A stretch of DNA of 64,000 nucleotides, from assembly GCA_947626195.1 (NCBI GenBank), contig CANQRF010000003.1:62001-126000 (forward strand). The letters run 5' to 3'. Source of the stretch: an uncultured Eggerthellaceae bacterium. GTDB lineage: Bacteria > Actinomycetota > Coriobacteriia > Coriobacteriales > Eggerthellaceae. This document shows, in pieces, positions 1 through 9,781 of this stretch; the stretch's first letter is position 1; each line of letters opens with the position of its first letter. Below the pieces are notes generated by a model, which had not been told where the DNA came from, ran no database searches, and saw only the letters and a list, made by a program, of their open reading frames with translations. A program made the position numbers and the translations under genes.

Positions 1-1219
1 TAAAGCTCAACGAACGACTCATATTGAGCAAAACTGCAGTTGCAATGACAAGCAAAATGTACGCCATTGCGGCTGCCATTATGGTGTATGCTGTTTGGCT
101 TGTCAGGTCGAACAGCTGCCAATTTCCAAATGATGTTCCAAGAAGTTGACCTACTTGATTTGCCGAATAAACGGTCATGAACATTTTTGAGATTGTGCCG
201 CTTTTTTGAGCATACGTAGACGCCAAAGCCCAGATAAGATAATCGAAAAAATAAAAACCAAGGCTGTGAACGGTAATCGTGACATTCACATTTATGTCAG
301 GAAGAATAAATGTAAGAAACCCCGCAGCCACAATAATCGTTGAAAGGAAAAGTGGAAAAATCGATTTTTTGACTGTGAATCTATTGATGATCGTTAACAA
401 CAAGAGACCTGAAATAAAAACCGCTAAGAGAAGATAAAGATATTTCTCAAATGACCAAGCCGAATCAACAAAAGTGACATAGTGAACCACGCCCAATGAA
501 AACCCTATGACGAACGTTAATATTACGAGAGGAATAAGAAACTGTTTAATACTGAGTCCGTTTGCGGCACCGAGGTTTTCGGAAGATTGCACCGAGCTGC
601 CCTGATCTTGATCGTCGCAGATTGTTTTCCATGCCCTTTGAATAAGCCCAACGATAGCCCAAGGCAAAAGCGCCAAGATAAGATAAAGAAGCCACTGATC
701 TACTGCCGTTAGGATAAAGCATGCTATTGGGTTTCCGATAGCAGATACGGCAAGGCAAAATAGAGTGTCTTTTGTAGAATTTCTGCTAAGGAGAAAACCG
801 AGATACATCGTGACAAAACCAAGCCCAATTCCCGTACAAGCGGTTCCGGTAAAACAAAGAACTTCCCAAAAATAGACAACGGGAATCGAGCTAATCAAAA
901 TAATGCAAATCCCAACAAACATAACCAGCGGCCCACAGAGGATGAACCGCGACTCGAAAGAAATCGAGTCCTTTCGCCATAAACGTATAGTGATGCAAAG
1001 CACTGTAATGACGTTAAACGATAGAGAAACCGTCCACAGCCAATCGGCAAATGCAAAATCTCGCGTAGGCGTCATGATCATGGGATCAAGCTCGCCGCTA
1101 TAAAGTAAAACATGTATATAAGTCCAATACAAAACGAGAGAAGCTATGAGGAATCTCAGTTTAAAAAAAGACGCATAGAGCTGCCTGAAATGGTTTTGAG
1201 CCTGACTCATGTATTGCAT
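1..1219 (-). CDS. LuxR-type regulator, N-terminal membrane domain (partial at left edge)
   Basis: One reading frame stays open on the minus strand from an ATG at 1219 to the window edge without a stop, giving about 406 residues. Translation shows about ten to twelve hydrophobic helices separated by short loops, with a polar stretch near residues 205-225 (DDQDQGSS). Eggerthellaceae encode many proteins with this layout, in which an MFS-like sensor domain is followed by a C-terminal LuxR helix-turn-helix. Here the HTH would lie beyond the edge, so the family call is inference. GGAGGGG lies 2-4 bases upstream of ATG 1219; a second ATG at 1210 is possible. Base composition is clearly AT-richer than the neighbouring genes. 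Alternative: another polytopic membrane protein without the HTH. Confidence 0.6.
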   Translation of the reverse strand, partial: MQYMSQAQNHFRQLYASFFKLRFLIASLVLYWTYIHVLLYSGELDPMIMTPTRDFAFADWLWTVSLSFNVITVLCITIRLWRKDSISFESRFILCGPLVMFVGICIILISSIPVVYFWEVLCFTGTACTGIGLGFVTMYLGFLLSRNSTKDTLFCLAVSAIGNPIACFILTAVDQWLLYLILALLPWAIVGLIQRAWKTICDDQDQGSSVQSSENLGAANGLSIKQFLIPLVILTFVIGFSLGVVHYVTFVDSAWSFEKYLYLLLAVFISGLLLLTIINRFTVKKSIFPLFLSTIIVAAGFLTFILPDINVNVTITVHSLGFYFFDYLIWALASTYAQKSGTISKMFMTVYSANQVGQLLGTSFGNWQLFDLTSQTAYTIMAAAMAYILLVIATAVLLNMSRSLSF

Positions 1220-1627
1220 TTCCCCTCCGACGATTACCCCTTACGACAATGTTTTGCGAGCAAGCGTCAACATGCAGAAGGCGCATCTTTCAATACGCAC
1301 TATTGTATAGTAGCCAAAGGCTTCGATTGAACAATCCCCCACAAGGTTCGCAATCGTAAAACCAAGCATCAACCTTTATGGGGGACTCATGCCATGCGTG
1401 ACAGAACAGCTCGTCATTAAGCAGATGTATTATGAATAAGTCCCCCTGTTATCGCGATTCACTGCATTGAGCTCAATCAAAGCCCTTTTTGCAGCAAAAG
1501 TGTCCGCCGCGTGACATTGTGGCTTTTATGAAGGGCAAAAATTGCGCTGTGCTACCATAGAGCACGATTCATTCAACAAGCCGGTCAGTTGACCATATTG
1601 ACCGGCAACTGAAGATAGGAGCAGGCC
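1220..1627. other. Divergent intergenic region
   Basis: About 400 bases separate the leftward membrane regulator from the rightward gene at 1628. I see no convincing coding frame. It must hold both promoters. The only strong structure is the dyad at 1580-1606, listed separately. Confidence 0.5.
1580..1606. promoter_or_regulatory. Dyad GCCGGTCA-N11-TGACCGGC in the leader of the 1628 gene
   Basis: A perfect 8-bp inverted repeat with an 11-base spacer lies 21 bases before the start codon at 1628. It could be an operator or an mRNA hairpin. There is no T-run after it, so a terminator is unlikely. Confidence 0.4.
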
Positions 1628-2374
1628 ATGAATCAGTATTCGAACACGTTACGGGGTCTCAGCATCGCCGTGATCGTTTTGAGCATCCTGAGCCTTTGCG
1701 GCGTTCTTTTTGGATTTATCGCCCTCGCGCTCGGGCACCAAGTGATCGGTGCTGCGATAATCCAGCAGATTCAGAGCGATCCCGAGCTGTCGTATAACCT
1801 CAGCATGTCCGGCGTGACACCGAGCCAAGTCATCGACATGGTTTCGCTCATATTCTCCGTGGGGTGGATCGCCTTGGTCTGCGAACTTATCACGTCCGTC
1901 GTCACCCTGATCGCTGGTATCTTCGGCATGACGGGAGCGCGCGATTCCAGCCGCTATGGCCGCATTTTCGGGTGGTCCCTCGCTGGCTCCATCGTCTCGT
2001 TTTTGAGCGGCCGCATCATCACCATGATCATCATGATCATCCTCACTGTGTTCGCCTACAAAGCGAAGAACGAAGCCACTGCGGCACAATCACAGGGCGT
2101 CTATTATCAGCCGGTCTACCAGCAGACCTCCGGTCAGGCTGCGCAACAGCAGGACTACGTGTATGGCTACGATCCGACGACCGGCCAATACGTCGCGATG
2201 AACCCGAATGCAGCGCAAGCCTATGGAGCGCAGCCGGAAGCGTACGCGCAGCCGTCATACACCGCCGAGGCACAGGTGTCACAGCCTGCGCAGCCCGTGA
2301 CGCAGCAACCTGCAGCTTCCTCCCCCGTATCCGAGCAAAGCCCCACCCCTGCGCCTGAGCAAAAATCGGAGTAA
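1628..2374 (+). CDS. Small polytopic membrane protein with Gln/Tyr/Pro-rich tail
   Basis: Encodes 248 residues. Three hydrophobic segments (about residues 10-36, 72-102 and 112-148) form a compact membrane domain. A low-complexity tail of about 95 residues follows, rich in Gln, Ala, Tyr and Pro (YQPVYQQ, YGYDPTTGQY, QPAQPVTQQP), presumably cytoplasmic. No catalytic motif is visible. Many actinobacterial membrane proteins of unknown role have such Q/P-rich tails. RBS: GATAGGAG before ATG 1628. It is a single-gene unit ending at a bidirectional terminator shared with the convergent ferritin gene. Function not recognised. Confidence 0.8.
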   Translation: MNQYSNTLRGLSIAVIVLSILSLCGVLFGFIALALGHQVIGAAIIQQIQSDPELSYNLSMSGVTPSQVIDMVSLIFSVGWIALVCELITSVVTLIAGIFGMTGARDSSRYGRIFGWSLAGSIVSFLSGRIITMIIMIILTVFAYKAKNEATAAQSQGVYYQPVYQQTSGQAAQQQDYVYGYDPTTGQYVAMNPNAAQAYGAQPEAYAQPSYTAEAQVSQPAQPVTQQPAASSPVSEQSPTPAPEQKSE

Positions 2375-2442
2375 GCGAAAAAGGAACTTTTCAGGAATAA
2401 GTGCTTGTAGACGCTTAAGAGGCACCGGACGTCTTTAATAAC

Positions 2443-2482
2443 TATGCCCTCCCATCCAGATGGACGAGAGGGCATAAATTTT
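2443..2482. terminator. Bidirectional terminator between the 1628 gene and ferritin
   Basis: TATGCCCTC at 2443-2451 pairs with GAGGGCATA at 2468-2476, followed by AATTTTAT. It lies between two convergent stop codons (2374 and 2501). Confidence 0.7.
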
Positions 2483-2500
2483 ATCGAGATAATAAAGTTT

Positions 2501-3010
2501 CTATGCTAGCGGGGTCGGTACATGGTAGGCGCGGGAGGCGTATTCGCTGTTGAGCTCGTAGAGGGAGCGGGCATCGCTGCCGAAGAGCTTCATCTTCGTG
2601 ATCATGTCCTCGGCGTTTACCTCTTCCTCAAGCTGCTCGTCGATGAACCACACCATGAAGTGCTGCGTGCGATAGTCGTTCGCTTCGACGGCAGCGGCAT
2701 AGATGCCGTTGATGAGCGACGTCACGTATTTCTCATGCTCTAGCCCTGCCTCAAGCGGCTCAAGATGGTTCGCGAACGTCTTGTCAGGAGCGGCGATAGC
2801 GCCGAGCTTCACCTTGCAGCCGTTGTCGTGCAGATAGTTGCGCAGGATCATCGCATGGTCGCGCTCTTCCTGGGCCTGGATCTCATACCAATTCGCATAG
2901 CCGTCTAAGCCTTCCTCGCGATAGTAATCAGCGAAGGAAAGATACAGGTAAGCGGAGTAAAGCTCTTTGTTCACCTGATCGTTCAACAATTCATAGACCT
3001 TCTGATCCAT
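2501..3010 (-). CDS. ftn: Non-haem ferritin
   Basis: The 169-residue protein is a cytoplasmic iron-storage ferritin that oxidises Fe(II) and stores it as a mineral in a 24-subunit shell. The ferroxidase ligands can be read: Glu17 in NKELYSAY, Glu50 and His53 in QEERDHA, Glu94 in VEAND, and Gln/Glu at about 127-130 in DEQLEEE. Length matches bacterial FtnA. No haem-binding methionine typical of bacterioferritin is evident. It is monocistronic, transcribed convergently with the 1628 gene and divergently from the ABC transporter. For an anaerobe it fits iron storage and oxygen protection for an Fe-S-rich proteome. Confidence 0.93.
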   Translation of the reverse strand: MDQKVYELLNDQVNKELYSAYLYLSFADYYREEGLDGYANWYEIQAQEERDHAMILRNYLHDNGCKVKLGAIAAPDKTFANHLEPLEAGLEHEKYVTSLINGIYAAAVEANDYRTQHFMVWFIDEQLEEEVNAEDMITKMKLFGSDARSLYELNSEYASRAYHVPTPLA

Positions 3011-3191
3011 TTTCGAAGCCTTTCTCTTAAGGGAAAACCGATTGCGATCATCATAGCGCTAATCGCCGAGTCGAACACCCTCCTCCCTCCAAGGAAACGT
3101 GGAAAAGACCGTGAAAAACCCACGCTCTTATTTGATTCGCCATGCCGTTGGCATACACTTATCGGTGAACAACAGAAAGAGGGTTTGGGGC

Positions 3192-6100
3192 ATGCTTCAG
3201 CTTTTCAATATTAGGAAATCCTATACAACGGGAGACTTCACGCAGGTCGCCCTCAACGACGTGTCGATCGCGTTTCGCGACAATGAGTTCGTCGCCATCC
3301 TCGGGCCGTCGGGCTCGGGCAAGACGACGCTTCTCAACATCATCGGCGGGCTCGACCATTACGACTCGGGCAACATGGTGATCGACGGCATCTCAACCGA
3401 GCGCTATAAGGATCGCGATTGGGACACCTTCCGCAATAACCGCATCGGATTCGTCTTCCAAAGCTATAACCTCATCCCGCATCAGACCGTGCTCGCCAAC
3501 GTGGAGCTCGCGCTCACGCTTTCGGGCGTCTCGAAAACGGAGCGCCGCCAACGGGCGAAAGAGGCGCTCGCAAAGGTGGGGCTCGCCGAGCACATGAACA
3601 AAAAGCCAAGCCAGCTCTCAGGCGGCCAGATGCAACGCGTTGCCATTGCGCGGGCGCTCATCAACGACCCTGAGATCCTGCTTGCCGACGAGCCGACGGG
3701 CGCACTCGATTCCAAGACGAGCCTGCAGATCATGGACATGCTCACCGAGATCGCCAACGATCGCCTCGTCATCATGGTGACGCACAACCCCGAGCTCGCC
3801 GAGAGCTACGCCACGCGCATCGTCAATCTCTCCGACGGGCACATCACATCGGATTCCGACCCGTTCAACCCCACCGAAGAGGATATGCGGGAAAGCCAGA
3901 AGACCATCCGCAAGACGTCGATGTCGTTTCTCACGGCGCTCTCGCTCTCGTTCAAGAACCTCATGACGAAGAAGGGCCGCACGATCATGACGGCCTTCGC
4001 GGGATCGATCGGCATCATCGGCATCGCGGCGATCCTCGCACTGGCGAACGGTGTGAACGCCTACATCAAAAACGTCGAGGAGGAGACGCTCTCCGAATAC
4101 CCCCTCCAGATCATGAGCTCGGGAGTGGATCTCACCTCGCTGCTCGTGGGAGCGGCGGGCACCGACGACACCGACGCACCGAGCGCCGACGGCTCCGATG
4201 AAAACGCGAACGCCGTTGACAACGAGGCAAACGAGGCCAATGACGAGGGAGAATCCGCCGGCACGCCGGGAGGCGAAGTGGGCGTCGCGCAGATGATGAC
4301 CACGATGTTCGGCTCGGTGGGATCAAACGACCTCGCCGCCTTGAAGGAATATCTCGACAGCGGCGAAAGCGGCATCGAGCCGTATGTGAACTCCATCGAA
4401 TACTCCTATAATGTAGCGCCCCAGCTCTTCAGCTCGGACGTCGACAACCTCCGCCAGGTGAATCCCGACCGCTCGCTTGCCGCCCTCGGACTCGGCTCCA
4501 CCGCCTCTACCTCGAACTTGCTCTCGATGACGATGAGCACGAACGTCTTCTTCAAGATGCCGCAGGACGAAAGCCTCTACGTCGATCAATACGATGTGCT
4601 AGCCGGCCATTGGCCTGAGGATTACAACGAGATCGTGCTCGTGGTCTCCCAAACAGGGCGCACGAGCGACTTCATGCTCTACACGATGGGCCTGCGCGAC
4701 CCCGAGGAACTCGATGAGATGGTGCAGCAGTTCGCCGCGGAGGAAGAGGTCGACGTCCCGAACGACATCACGGCGATCCCCTATGAGGACATCCTCGACG
4801 TGAAATTCAAGCTCGTGAACGCCGTGGATTACTACACCTACGACGCCGATTACGACGTATGGGTGGATAAATACGACGACAACTCCTACCTGAAGGGCCT
4901 CATCGAGGCGGGCGAAGATGTTTCAATCGTCGGCATCGTCAAGCCCAAGGAAGATGCGAATGCGATGATGCTTCAGCCGGGCCTGAACTACCCCGCCTCG
5001 CTTGTCACCCACATCGCGGAATATGCCGCAGATAGTCAGATCGTGAAGGATCAGCTGGCCGAGCCGGGCGTGAATGTGTTCACCGGCCGCGCCTTCGGTG
5101 AGGAGGAGCCGGACAACGAGTTCGATATGCAGTCGCTCTTCACCATCAATTCGGAGGCCCTTCAGGCGGCCTTCACCATCGATGAGAGCGCGCTGGCGGT
5201 GGACATGTCGAACATGATCGATTTTTCCTCCATCGCGGGCAGCCTTCCGCCCGCTCCCGCGCCCGATATGTCGCAGCTCATGAGCGGCATCGACTTCACT
5301 TCGGCGACGCCCGCGGTCTCGGCGCTCATGGCGCAGATCATGCAGCAATACGCCGATTACCTCCAAGGGTTCTACGCGAACCCCGATCGCGACCCCGACG
5401 CCAAGCCGATGACCTCCGCGGAATACCTTGACCAGCCGCTCATCCAAGGGCAGATCGCCGCCGGCGTGAGCCAGATCGCCACCGATCAAAACTGGGAGGG
5501 ACAGGTGGCTGCCGCCCTTCAGGGCTATATGCAGACCACGATGGAAACCTACATGACGGCCATGGCAACCGCGATGCAGCAGCAGGTGGTCTCAGCCATG
5601 CAGAACGCGATCAACCAGCTCGGCGCAAGCATGGCCTCCGCCATCAATATCGACGCCGATGCGTTCGCCGACGCCTTCCAGATGAACATGAGCGAAAACG
5701 ACATGGTCGACCTCATGACCTCGATGATGAACACCGAGGAAGCCTCCTACGACGGCAATCTCGCCACGCTCGGCTATGCCGATTTCAATGAGCCGTCGCG
5801 CATCGACATCTACCCCATCGACTTCAATGCGAAGGAAGAGGTCATCAACATCCTCGACAGCTACAACGAGCGCATGAATGAGGCAGGGGAAGACGAAAAG
5901 GTGATCACCTACACCGACCTCGTGGGCACACTCATGGCCTCGGTCACCGAGATCGTGAACATGATTTCGACAATGCTCATCGCCTTTGTCGCCATCTCGC
6001 TCATCGTCTCATCGATCATGATCGGCGTCATCACCTACATCTCGGTGCTTGAGCGCCGCAAGGAGATCGGCATCCTGCGCGCCATCGGCGCCTCCAAGCG

Positions 6101-6365
6101 CAACATCTCGGAGGTGTTCAACGCCGAGACCGTGATCATCGGGTTTGTGGCCGGCGTCCTCGGTGTGACGATAACCGCCCTTGGCTGCATTCCCGCCAAT
6201 ATCATCGTCTACAACACCTTCGATGTGCCCAACATCGCGCAGCTTCCCTTCACCGCTGCGCTCATCTTGGTGGCAATCAGCGTGATCCTCACGTTTATCG
6301 CGGGTCTTGTGCCCGCCTCATCGGCGAGCCGCAAAGATCCGGTGGAAGCGCTGCGAAGTGAATAG
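3192..6365 (+). CDS. ABC transporter ATPase-permease fusion (MacB/LolCDE type) with large extracellular domain
   Basis: The ATPase domain occupies the first ~230 residues: Walker [10 protein letters not shown] (~37-45), signature LSGGQMQR (~142), Walker B ILLADEP (~161) and H-loop THNP. One transmembrane helix follows (~265-287). Then comes a very long external region (~290-920), rich in acidic residues and with Met/Gln/Ala-rich helices, and three C-terminal helices of the FtsX type (~925-1050). This is the mechanotransmission fold of MacB/LolE exporters, where the fused chain dimerises. Start chosen at ATG 3192, giving [10 protein letters not shown], preceded by AGAGGG. A GTG at 3099 would add 31 atypical residues. 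Substrate unknown; a peptide, antibiotic or lipid exporter is plausible. The alpha-galactosidase begins 33 bases downstream. Confidence 0.85.
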   Translation: MLQLFNIRKSYTTGDFTQVALNDVSIAFRDNEFVAILGPSGSGKTTLLNIIGGLDHYDSGNMVIDGISTERYKDRDWDTFRNNRIGFVFQSYNLIPHQTVLANVELALTLSGVSKTERRQRAKEALAKVGLAEHMNKKPSQLSGGQMQRVAIARALINDPEILLADEPTGALDSKTSLQIMDMLTEIANDRLVIMVTHNPELAESYATRIVNLSDGHITSDSDPFNPTEEDMRESQKTIRKTSMSFLTALSLSFKNLMTKKGRTIMTAFAGSIGIIGIAAILALANGVNAYIKNVEEETLSEYPLQIMSSGVDLTSLLVGAAGTDDTDAPSADGSDENANAVDNEANEANDEGESAGTPGGEVGVAQMMTTMFGSVGSNDLAALKEYLDSGESGIEPYVNSIEYSYNVAPQLFSSDVDNLRQVNPDRSLAALGLGSTASTSNLLSMTMSTNVFFKMPQDESLYVDQYDVLAGHWPEDYNEIVLVVSQTGRTSDFMLYTMGLRDPEELDEMVQQFAAEEEVDVPNDITAIPYEDILDVKFKLVNAVDYYTYDADYDVWVDKYDDNSYLKGLIEAGEDVSIVGIVKPKEDANAMMLQPGLNYPASLVTHIAEYAADSQIVKDQLAEPGVNVFTGRAFGEEEPDNEFDMQSLFTINSEALQAAFTIDESALAVDMSNMIDFSSIAGSLPPAPAPDMSQLMSGIDFTSATPAVSALMAQIMQQYADYLQGFYANPDRDPDAKPMTSAEYLDQPLIQGQIAAGVSQIATDQNWEGQVAAALQGYMQTTMETYMTAMATAMQQQVVSAMQNAINQLGASMASAINIDADAFADAFQMNMSENDMVDLMTSMMNTEEASYDGNLATLGYADFNEPSRIDIYPIDFNAKEEVINILDSYNERMNEAGEDEKVITYTDLVGTLMASVTEIVNMISTMLIAFVAISLIVSSIMIGVITYISVLERRKEIGILRAIGASKRNISEVFNAETVIIGFVAGVLGVTITALGCIPANIIVYNTFDVPNIAQLPFTAALILVAISVILTFIAGLVPASSASRKDPVEALRSE

Positions 6366-6398
6366 AAAACAACCGATACGAGCAAGGGGCAACGACCA

Positions 6399-8792
6399 AT
6401 GGCAATCATCCTCGATGAAGCACGCAACCTCATCACCCTCTCAACCAAACACACCTCCTATCAGATGAAGATCGATGAATGGGGAACATTGCTCCATACG
6501 CACTTCGGCGGAAGGCTTGACGCAGAAACAGTAGTTGGCGCTGAAAGCGCGGGCAAAGGGAATGGAGCACGCGAGGCAAACGCCTGCGGGTCGGGCGGGC
6601 CTCTCGTCACCGACATGTCCACCCAGATCGTGAAGGAGCTTCGCGGCTTCTCGAGCAACCCGAACGAGACGGGCTACACCGATCGCACTTACACGCTCGA
6701 CACCCTTCCCCAAGAATACAGCGCGTTCGGCGGCGGCGACTACCGCATCACCGGCCTGCATGCCGAAAACCCCGACGGCTCGCAGGTCACGCGCCTGAAG
6801 GTGAAGGGCCGTACCGTTCGCGAAGGGAAGTATTCCCTTGAGGGCCTTCCCGCCGTGCATGCCGAACCAGACGAGGCGCAAACGCTCTCAGTTACGTTGC
6901 GCGACGACGCCTCTGGGCTGGAGGTGGAGCTTCTCTACGGCGTTTTGGATGAGTGCGATGTGATCAACCGCGCGGCGCGGCTCACGAACACCGGCGAGGA
7001 ACCGATCACGCTGCAGAAGGCGGCCTCGCTTACCCTCGACATACCCTTCGGCGCCTACCATTGGATGACCTTCTTCGGACATCACGCGCACGAGCGGGAG
7101 CTTTCGCGCGAGCCGATCCATCACGGCATCCAAGCCATCGGCAGCGTGAGGGGCATCAGCAGCCATCATTACAACCCCTTCTCCATCATCTGCTCGCCTC
7201 AGGCGAACGAAATCGCCGGTGAATGCTATGGCATTTCGTTTCTCTATAGCGGCGAGTTCCTCATGGAGGTCGAGAAGGACTCCATGGACCAAACGCGCTT
7301 TATCTGCTCGATCCATCCGGACAACTTCTGCTGGACGCTCGAACCGGGGCAAACCTTCACCACTCCCGAGGCGGTGCTCTCCTATAGCGGCTCGGGCCTC
7401 GGCGCGCTGAGCCGGCAGTTCCACCGCGCGATTCGCGAGCATGTGTGCCGCGGCCCATGGGCGAGCAAGCAGCGCCCCGTGCTCATCAACAATTGGGAAG
7501 CCACCTATTTCGATTTCACGGGCGAGAAGCTCATCCAGATCGCGAAAGAGGCGAAGGAGCTCGGAATCGAGCTGTTCGTCATGGACGACGGCTGGTATGG
7601 CGAACGCTCCAACGACGACCGCGCCCTCGGCGATTGGGCGCCCAACGAGGCAAAGCTCGGCGGACCGCTTCACGAGCTCGCGCAATCAATCGTCGATCTC
7701 GGCCTGCTCTTCGGCATCTGGGTGGAACCGGAGAGCATCTCGGAGAACAGCGATCTCTTCCGCGCACATCCCGACTGGGCCGTCACGGCGCCCGGCAGGG
7801 CGCCCGCACTCGACAGACGCCAGCTTGTCTTGGATCTGTGCCGCCCCGAGGTGCGGGCTTACATCATCGAGAACATGACCGAACTGCTCACCAACAACCC
7901 GATCAGCTATGTGAAATGGGATCTCAACCGCAGCATCTGCGATAAGTTCAGCCCGGCCCTTGGCTCTGCGCATCAAGGCGAGTTCGCACACCGCTTCGTC
8001 CTTGGGCTCTACGAGATCCTCGAGACGCTCACCCAGCGCTTTCCCGAGGTGCTCTTCGAGGGCTGTTGCGGGGGCGGCGGGCGCTTCGACGCGGGCATGC
8101 TGTATTACACCCCGCAGATCTGGACGAGCGACAACACCGACGCCTACGATCGCCTCGTCATCCAATACGGCACCTCGTTCGGCTATCCCATCTCCGCTAT
8201 GGGGGCGCATGTCTCGGCGGTGCCGAACCATCAGACGGGGCGCAGCGTGCCGCTCGACACACGCAGCATCGTCGCGATGGCGGGAAACTTCGGCTACGAG
8301 CTCGACATCACGAGGCTCACGGAAGCTGAGAAGCGCCAGATCCCCGAGCAGATCGCGCTCTTCCGACGTTTCTCCGATCTCATCCAATACGGCGACTATT
8401 ACCGCCTCATGCCTGCCGACGGTGCATCGGGCCACCCCATCGGCTCGGCCTCCGAGCGCTCCGCCGCCGAGAGCTACTGCACGGTATGGGAGATGGCAGC
8501 CGTCGACGGCTCCGAGGCACTCGTGAGCGCGGTCTATCACGACATCCCCTCAGGGCCTTCGCCCGTCCACGTGGCGATTCAGGGGCTCCGCGACGACGCC
8601 TGCTACGAAGTGGATGTGCTTCATCGCGAAAAAATCAATGACCACCCCACTATGCTCACGCAGATGTTCCCTCCGAGCTATCCCGACCAGTTCATGACGG
8701 GCGCGGCGCTGCGCAACGGCGGCTTGACAATTCCCGCCGCTATCCACGATGGCTTCGGGTGGCAGCTTCACCTGAAAATACGCGAGGCGTGA
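6399..8792 (+). CDS. Alpha-galactosidase, glycoside hydrolase family 36
   Basis: The 797-residue enzyme is predicted to release terminal alpha-1,6-galactose from raffinose-type oligosaccharides. GH36 landmarks: WEATYFDF, then MDDGWYGER (~395), the nucleophile Asp in KWDLN (~507), and the acid/base Asp in SDNTDAYDR (~577). A beta-sandwich-like N-terminal domain precedes the barrel. No signal peptide is seen, so the enzyme should act inside the cell and needs an uptake system not visible beside it. AAGGGG precedes ATG 6399. It lies 33 bases after the ABC fusion gene, possibly in one operon, and its stop overlaps the next start. Released galactose could enter the galK/galT route encoded at 23.9-26.7 kb. 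Confidence 0.92.
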   Translation: MAIILDEARNLITLSTKHTSYQMKIDEWGTLLHTHFGGRLDAETVVGAESAGKGNGAREANACGSGGPLVTDMSTQIVKELRGFSSNPNETGYTDRTYTLDTLPQEYSAFGGGDYRITGLHAENPDGSQVTRLKVKGRTVREGKYSLEGLPAVHAEPDEAQTLSVTLRDDASGLEVELLYGVLDECDVINRAARLTNTGEEPITLQKAASLTLDIPFGAYHWMTFFGHHAHERELSREPIHHGIQAIGSVRGISSHHYNPFSIICSPQANEIAGECYGISFLYSGEFLMEVEKDSMDQTRFICSIHPDNFCWTLEPGQTFTTPEAVLSYSGSGLGALSRQFHRAIREHVCRGPWASKQRPVLINNWEATYFDFTGEKLIQIAKEAKELGIELFVMDDGWYGERSNDDRALGDWAPNEAKLGGPLHELAQSIVDLGLLFGIWVEPESISENSDLFRAHPDWAVTAPGRAPALDRRQLVLDLCRPEVRAYIIENMTELLTNNPISYVKWDLNRSICDKFSPALGSAHQGEFAHRFVLGLYEILETLTQRFPEVLFEGCCGGGGRFDAGMLYYTPQIWTSDNTDAYDRLVIQYGTSFGYPISAMGAHVSAVPNHQTGRSVPLDTRSIVAMAGNFGYELDITRLTEAEKRQIPEQIALFRRFSDLIQYGDYYRLMPADGASGHPIGSASERSAAESYCTVWEMAAVDGSEALVSAVYHDIPSGPSPVHVAIQGLRDDACYEVDVLHREKINDHPTMLTQMFPPSYPDQFMTGAALRNGGLTIPAAIHDGFGWQLHLKIREA

Positions 8793-9691
8793 TGGCGATG
8801 AGCGCCGCTTCCCCTTTCTCGGAGTTTTTGCAGCCCCTTACGACCGAAAGCGGAGAAGCGGCAGTGCGCTGCACGCTGTGTCCCCATCTTTGCAGGCTTG
8901 CCGAGGGTGAACGCGGGTTTTGCCGCGCACGCATGGCACAGCAGGGGCGCATCATGGATGAGAACTATGGTCGCGTGACATCGCTTGCCCTTGACCCGAT
9001 TGAGAAGAAACCGCTCGCGCGCTTCCATGCGGGGTCGTTCGTCCTCTCAGTGGGTTCCTATGGCTGCAACCTCGATTGCCCGTTCTGCCAAAACGCAAGC
9101 ATCGCCGCGGCTTGCGCGGAGGAAGCGAGCTGGCGTGAGATAACGCCCGAGGCGCTCGTTGGATTGGCATGCGACCTGCGCGAGCGCGGAAACATCGGCA
9201 TCGCCTACACCTACAACGAGCCGATCGTCGGCTATGAGTTCGTGCGCGATTGCGCCACGTTGGCGCACGAGGCGGGGCTTGAGAACGTTCTCGTTTCGAA
9301 CGGCATGATCAACGCCCGCCCTTTGAAGGAGCTGCTTCCCCTCATTGATGCCGCGAACGTCGATCTTAAAGGATTTTCCGACGAGTTCTATCGATGGGTC
9401 GGGGGCGATTTTTCCTGCGTGAAGCGCTCGATCGAAGCGTTTGCCTCCTGCCCGAGCTGCCACCTTGAGGTGACGACGCTCGTGATTCCCGATATGAACG
9501 ACGCTGATAGCGAAATCGAAGCGGCGAGTTCGTGGCTCGCCTCGCTGAGTCCTGATATTCCCTACCATCTGAGCAGGTTCCATCCGTGCCATCGCCTCTG
9601 CGATCGTCCACCGACACCGCGGGATACCATTTACCGCCTCGTCGAGGTGGCGAGGCGGCATCTGACATACGTTTATGCGGGTAACTGCTAA
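8792..9691 (+). CDS. Radical SAM protein, AmmeMemoRadiSam-system type
   Basis: About 299 residues. The radical SAM [4Fe-4S] motif is CNLDCPFC (CX3CX2C), preceded by a Cys-rich N-terminus (CTLCPHLCRL and GFCRAR) and the YNEP and SNGM strands typical of pyruvate-formate-lyase-activase-like enzymes. The conserved stretch DPIEKKPL and the N-terminal cysteines point to the AmmeMemoRadiSam group, whose biochemical role is not established. No AMMECR1 or MEMO gene is visible nearby. Start: ATG 8792 overlaps the TGA of the alpha-galactosidase (TGATG), with GCGAGG just upstream; ATG 8798 is equally possible. Translational coupling with the upstream gene looks likely although no functional link is known. 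Confidence 0.8.
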   Translation: MAMSAASPFSEFLQPLTTESGEAAVRCTLCPHLCRLAEGERGFCRARMAQQGRIMDENYGRVTSLALDPIEKKPLARFHAGSFVLSVGSYGCNLDCPFCQNASIAAACAEEASWREITPEALVGLACDLRERGNIGIAYTYNEPIVGYEFVRDCATLAHEAGLENVLVSNGMINARPLKELLPLIDAANVDLKGFSDEFYRWVGGDFSCVKRSIEAFASCPSCHLEVTTLVIPDMNDADSEIEAASSWLASLSPDIPYHLSRFHPCHRLCDRPPTPRDTIYRLVEVARRHLTYVYAGNC

Positions 9692-9723
9692 ATGGAAACC
9701 TTCGATCAGCGATCATCGGCAAA

Positions 9724-9767
9724 ATCGACAGCCCCGCCTCTCAGCAAAACCTCCGATTGACGGGGCT
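9724..9767 (-). terminator. Probable terminator of the cysK operon
   Basis: AGCCCCG at 9730-9736 pairs with CGGGGCT at 9761-9767. Read leftward, the stem is followed by GTCGATTTT. It lies just after the cysK stop (9782) and after the convergent radical SAM gene. Confidence 0.5.
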
Positions 9768-9781
9768 TGGCATTAAAGCCC

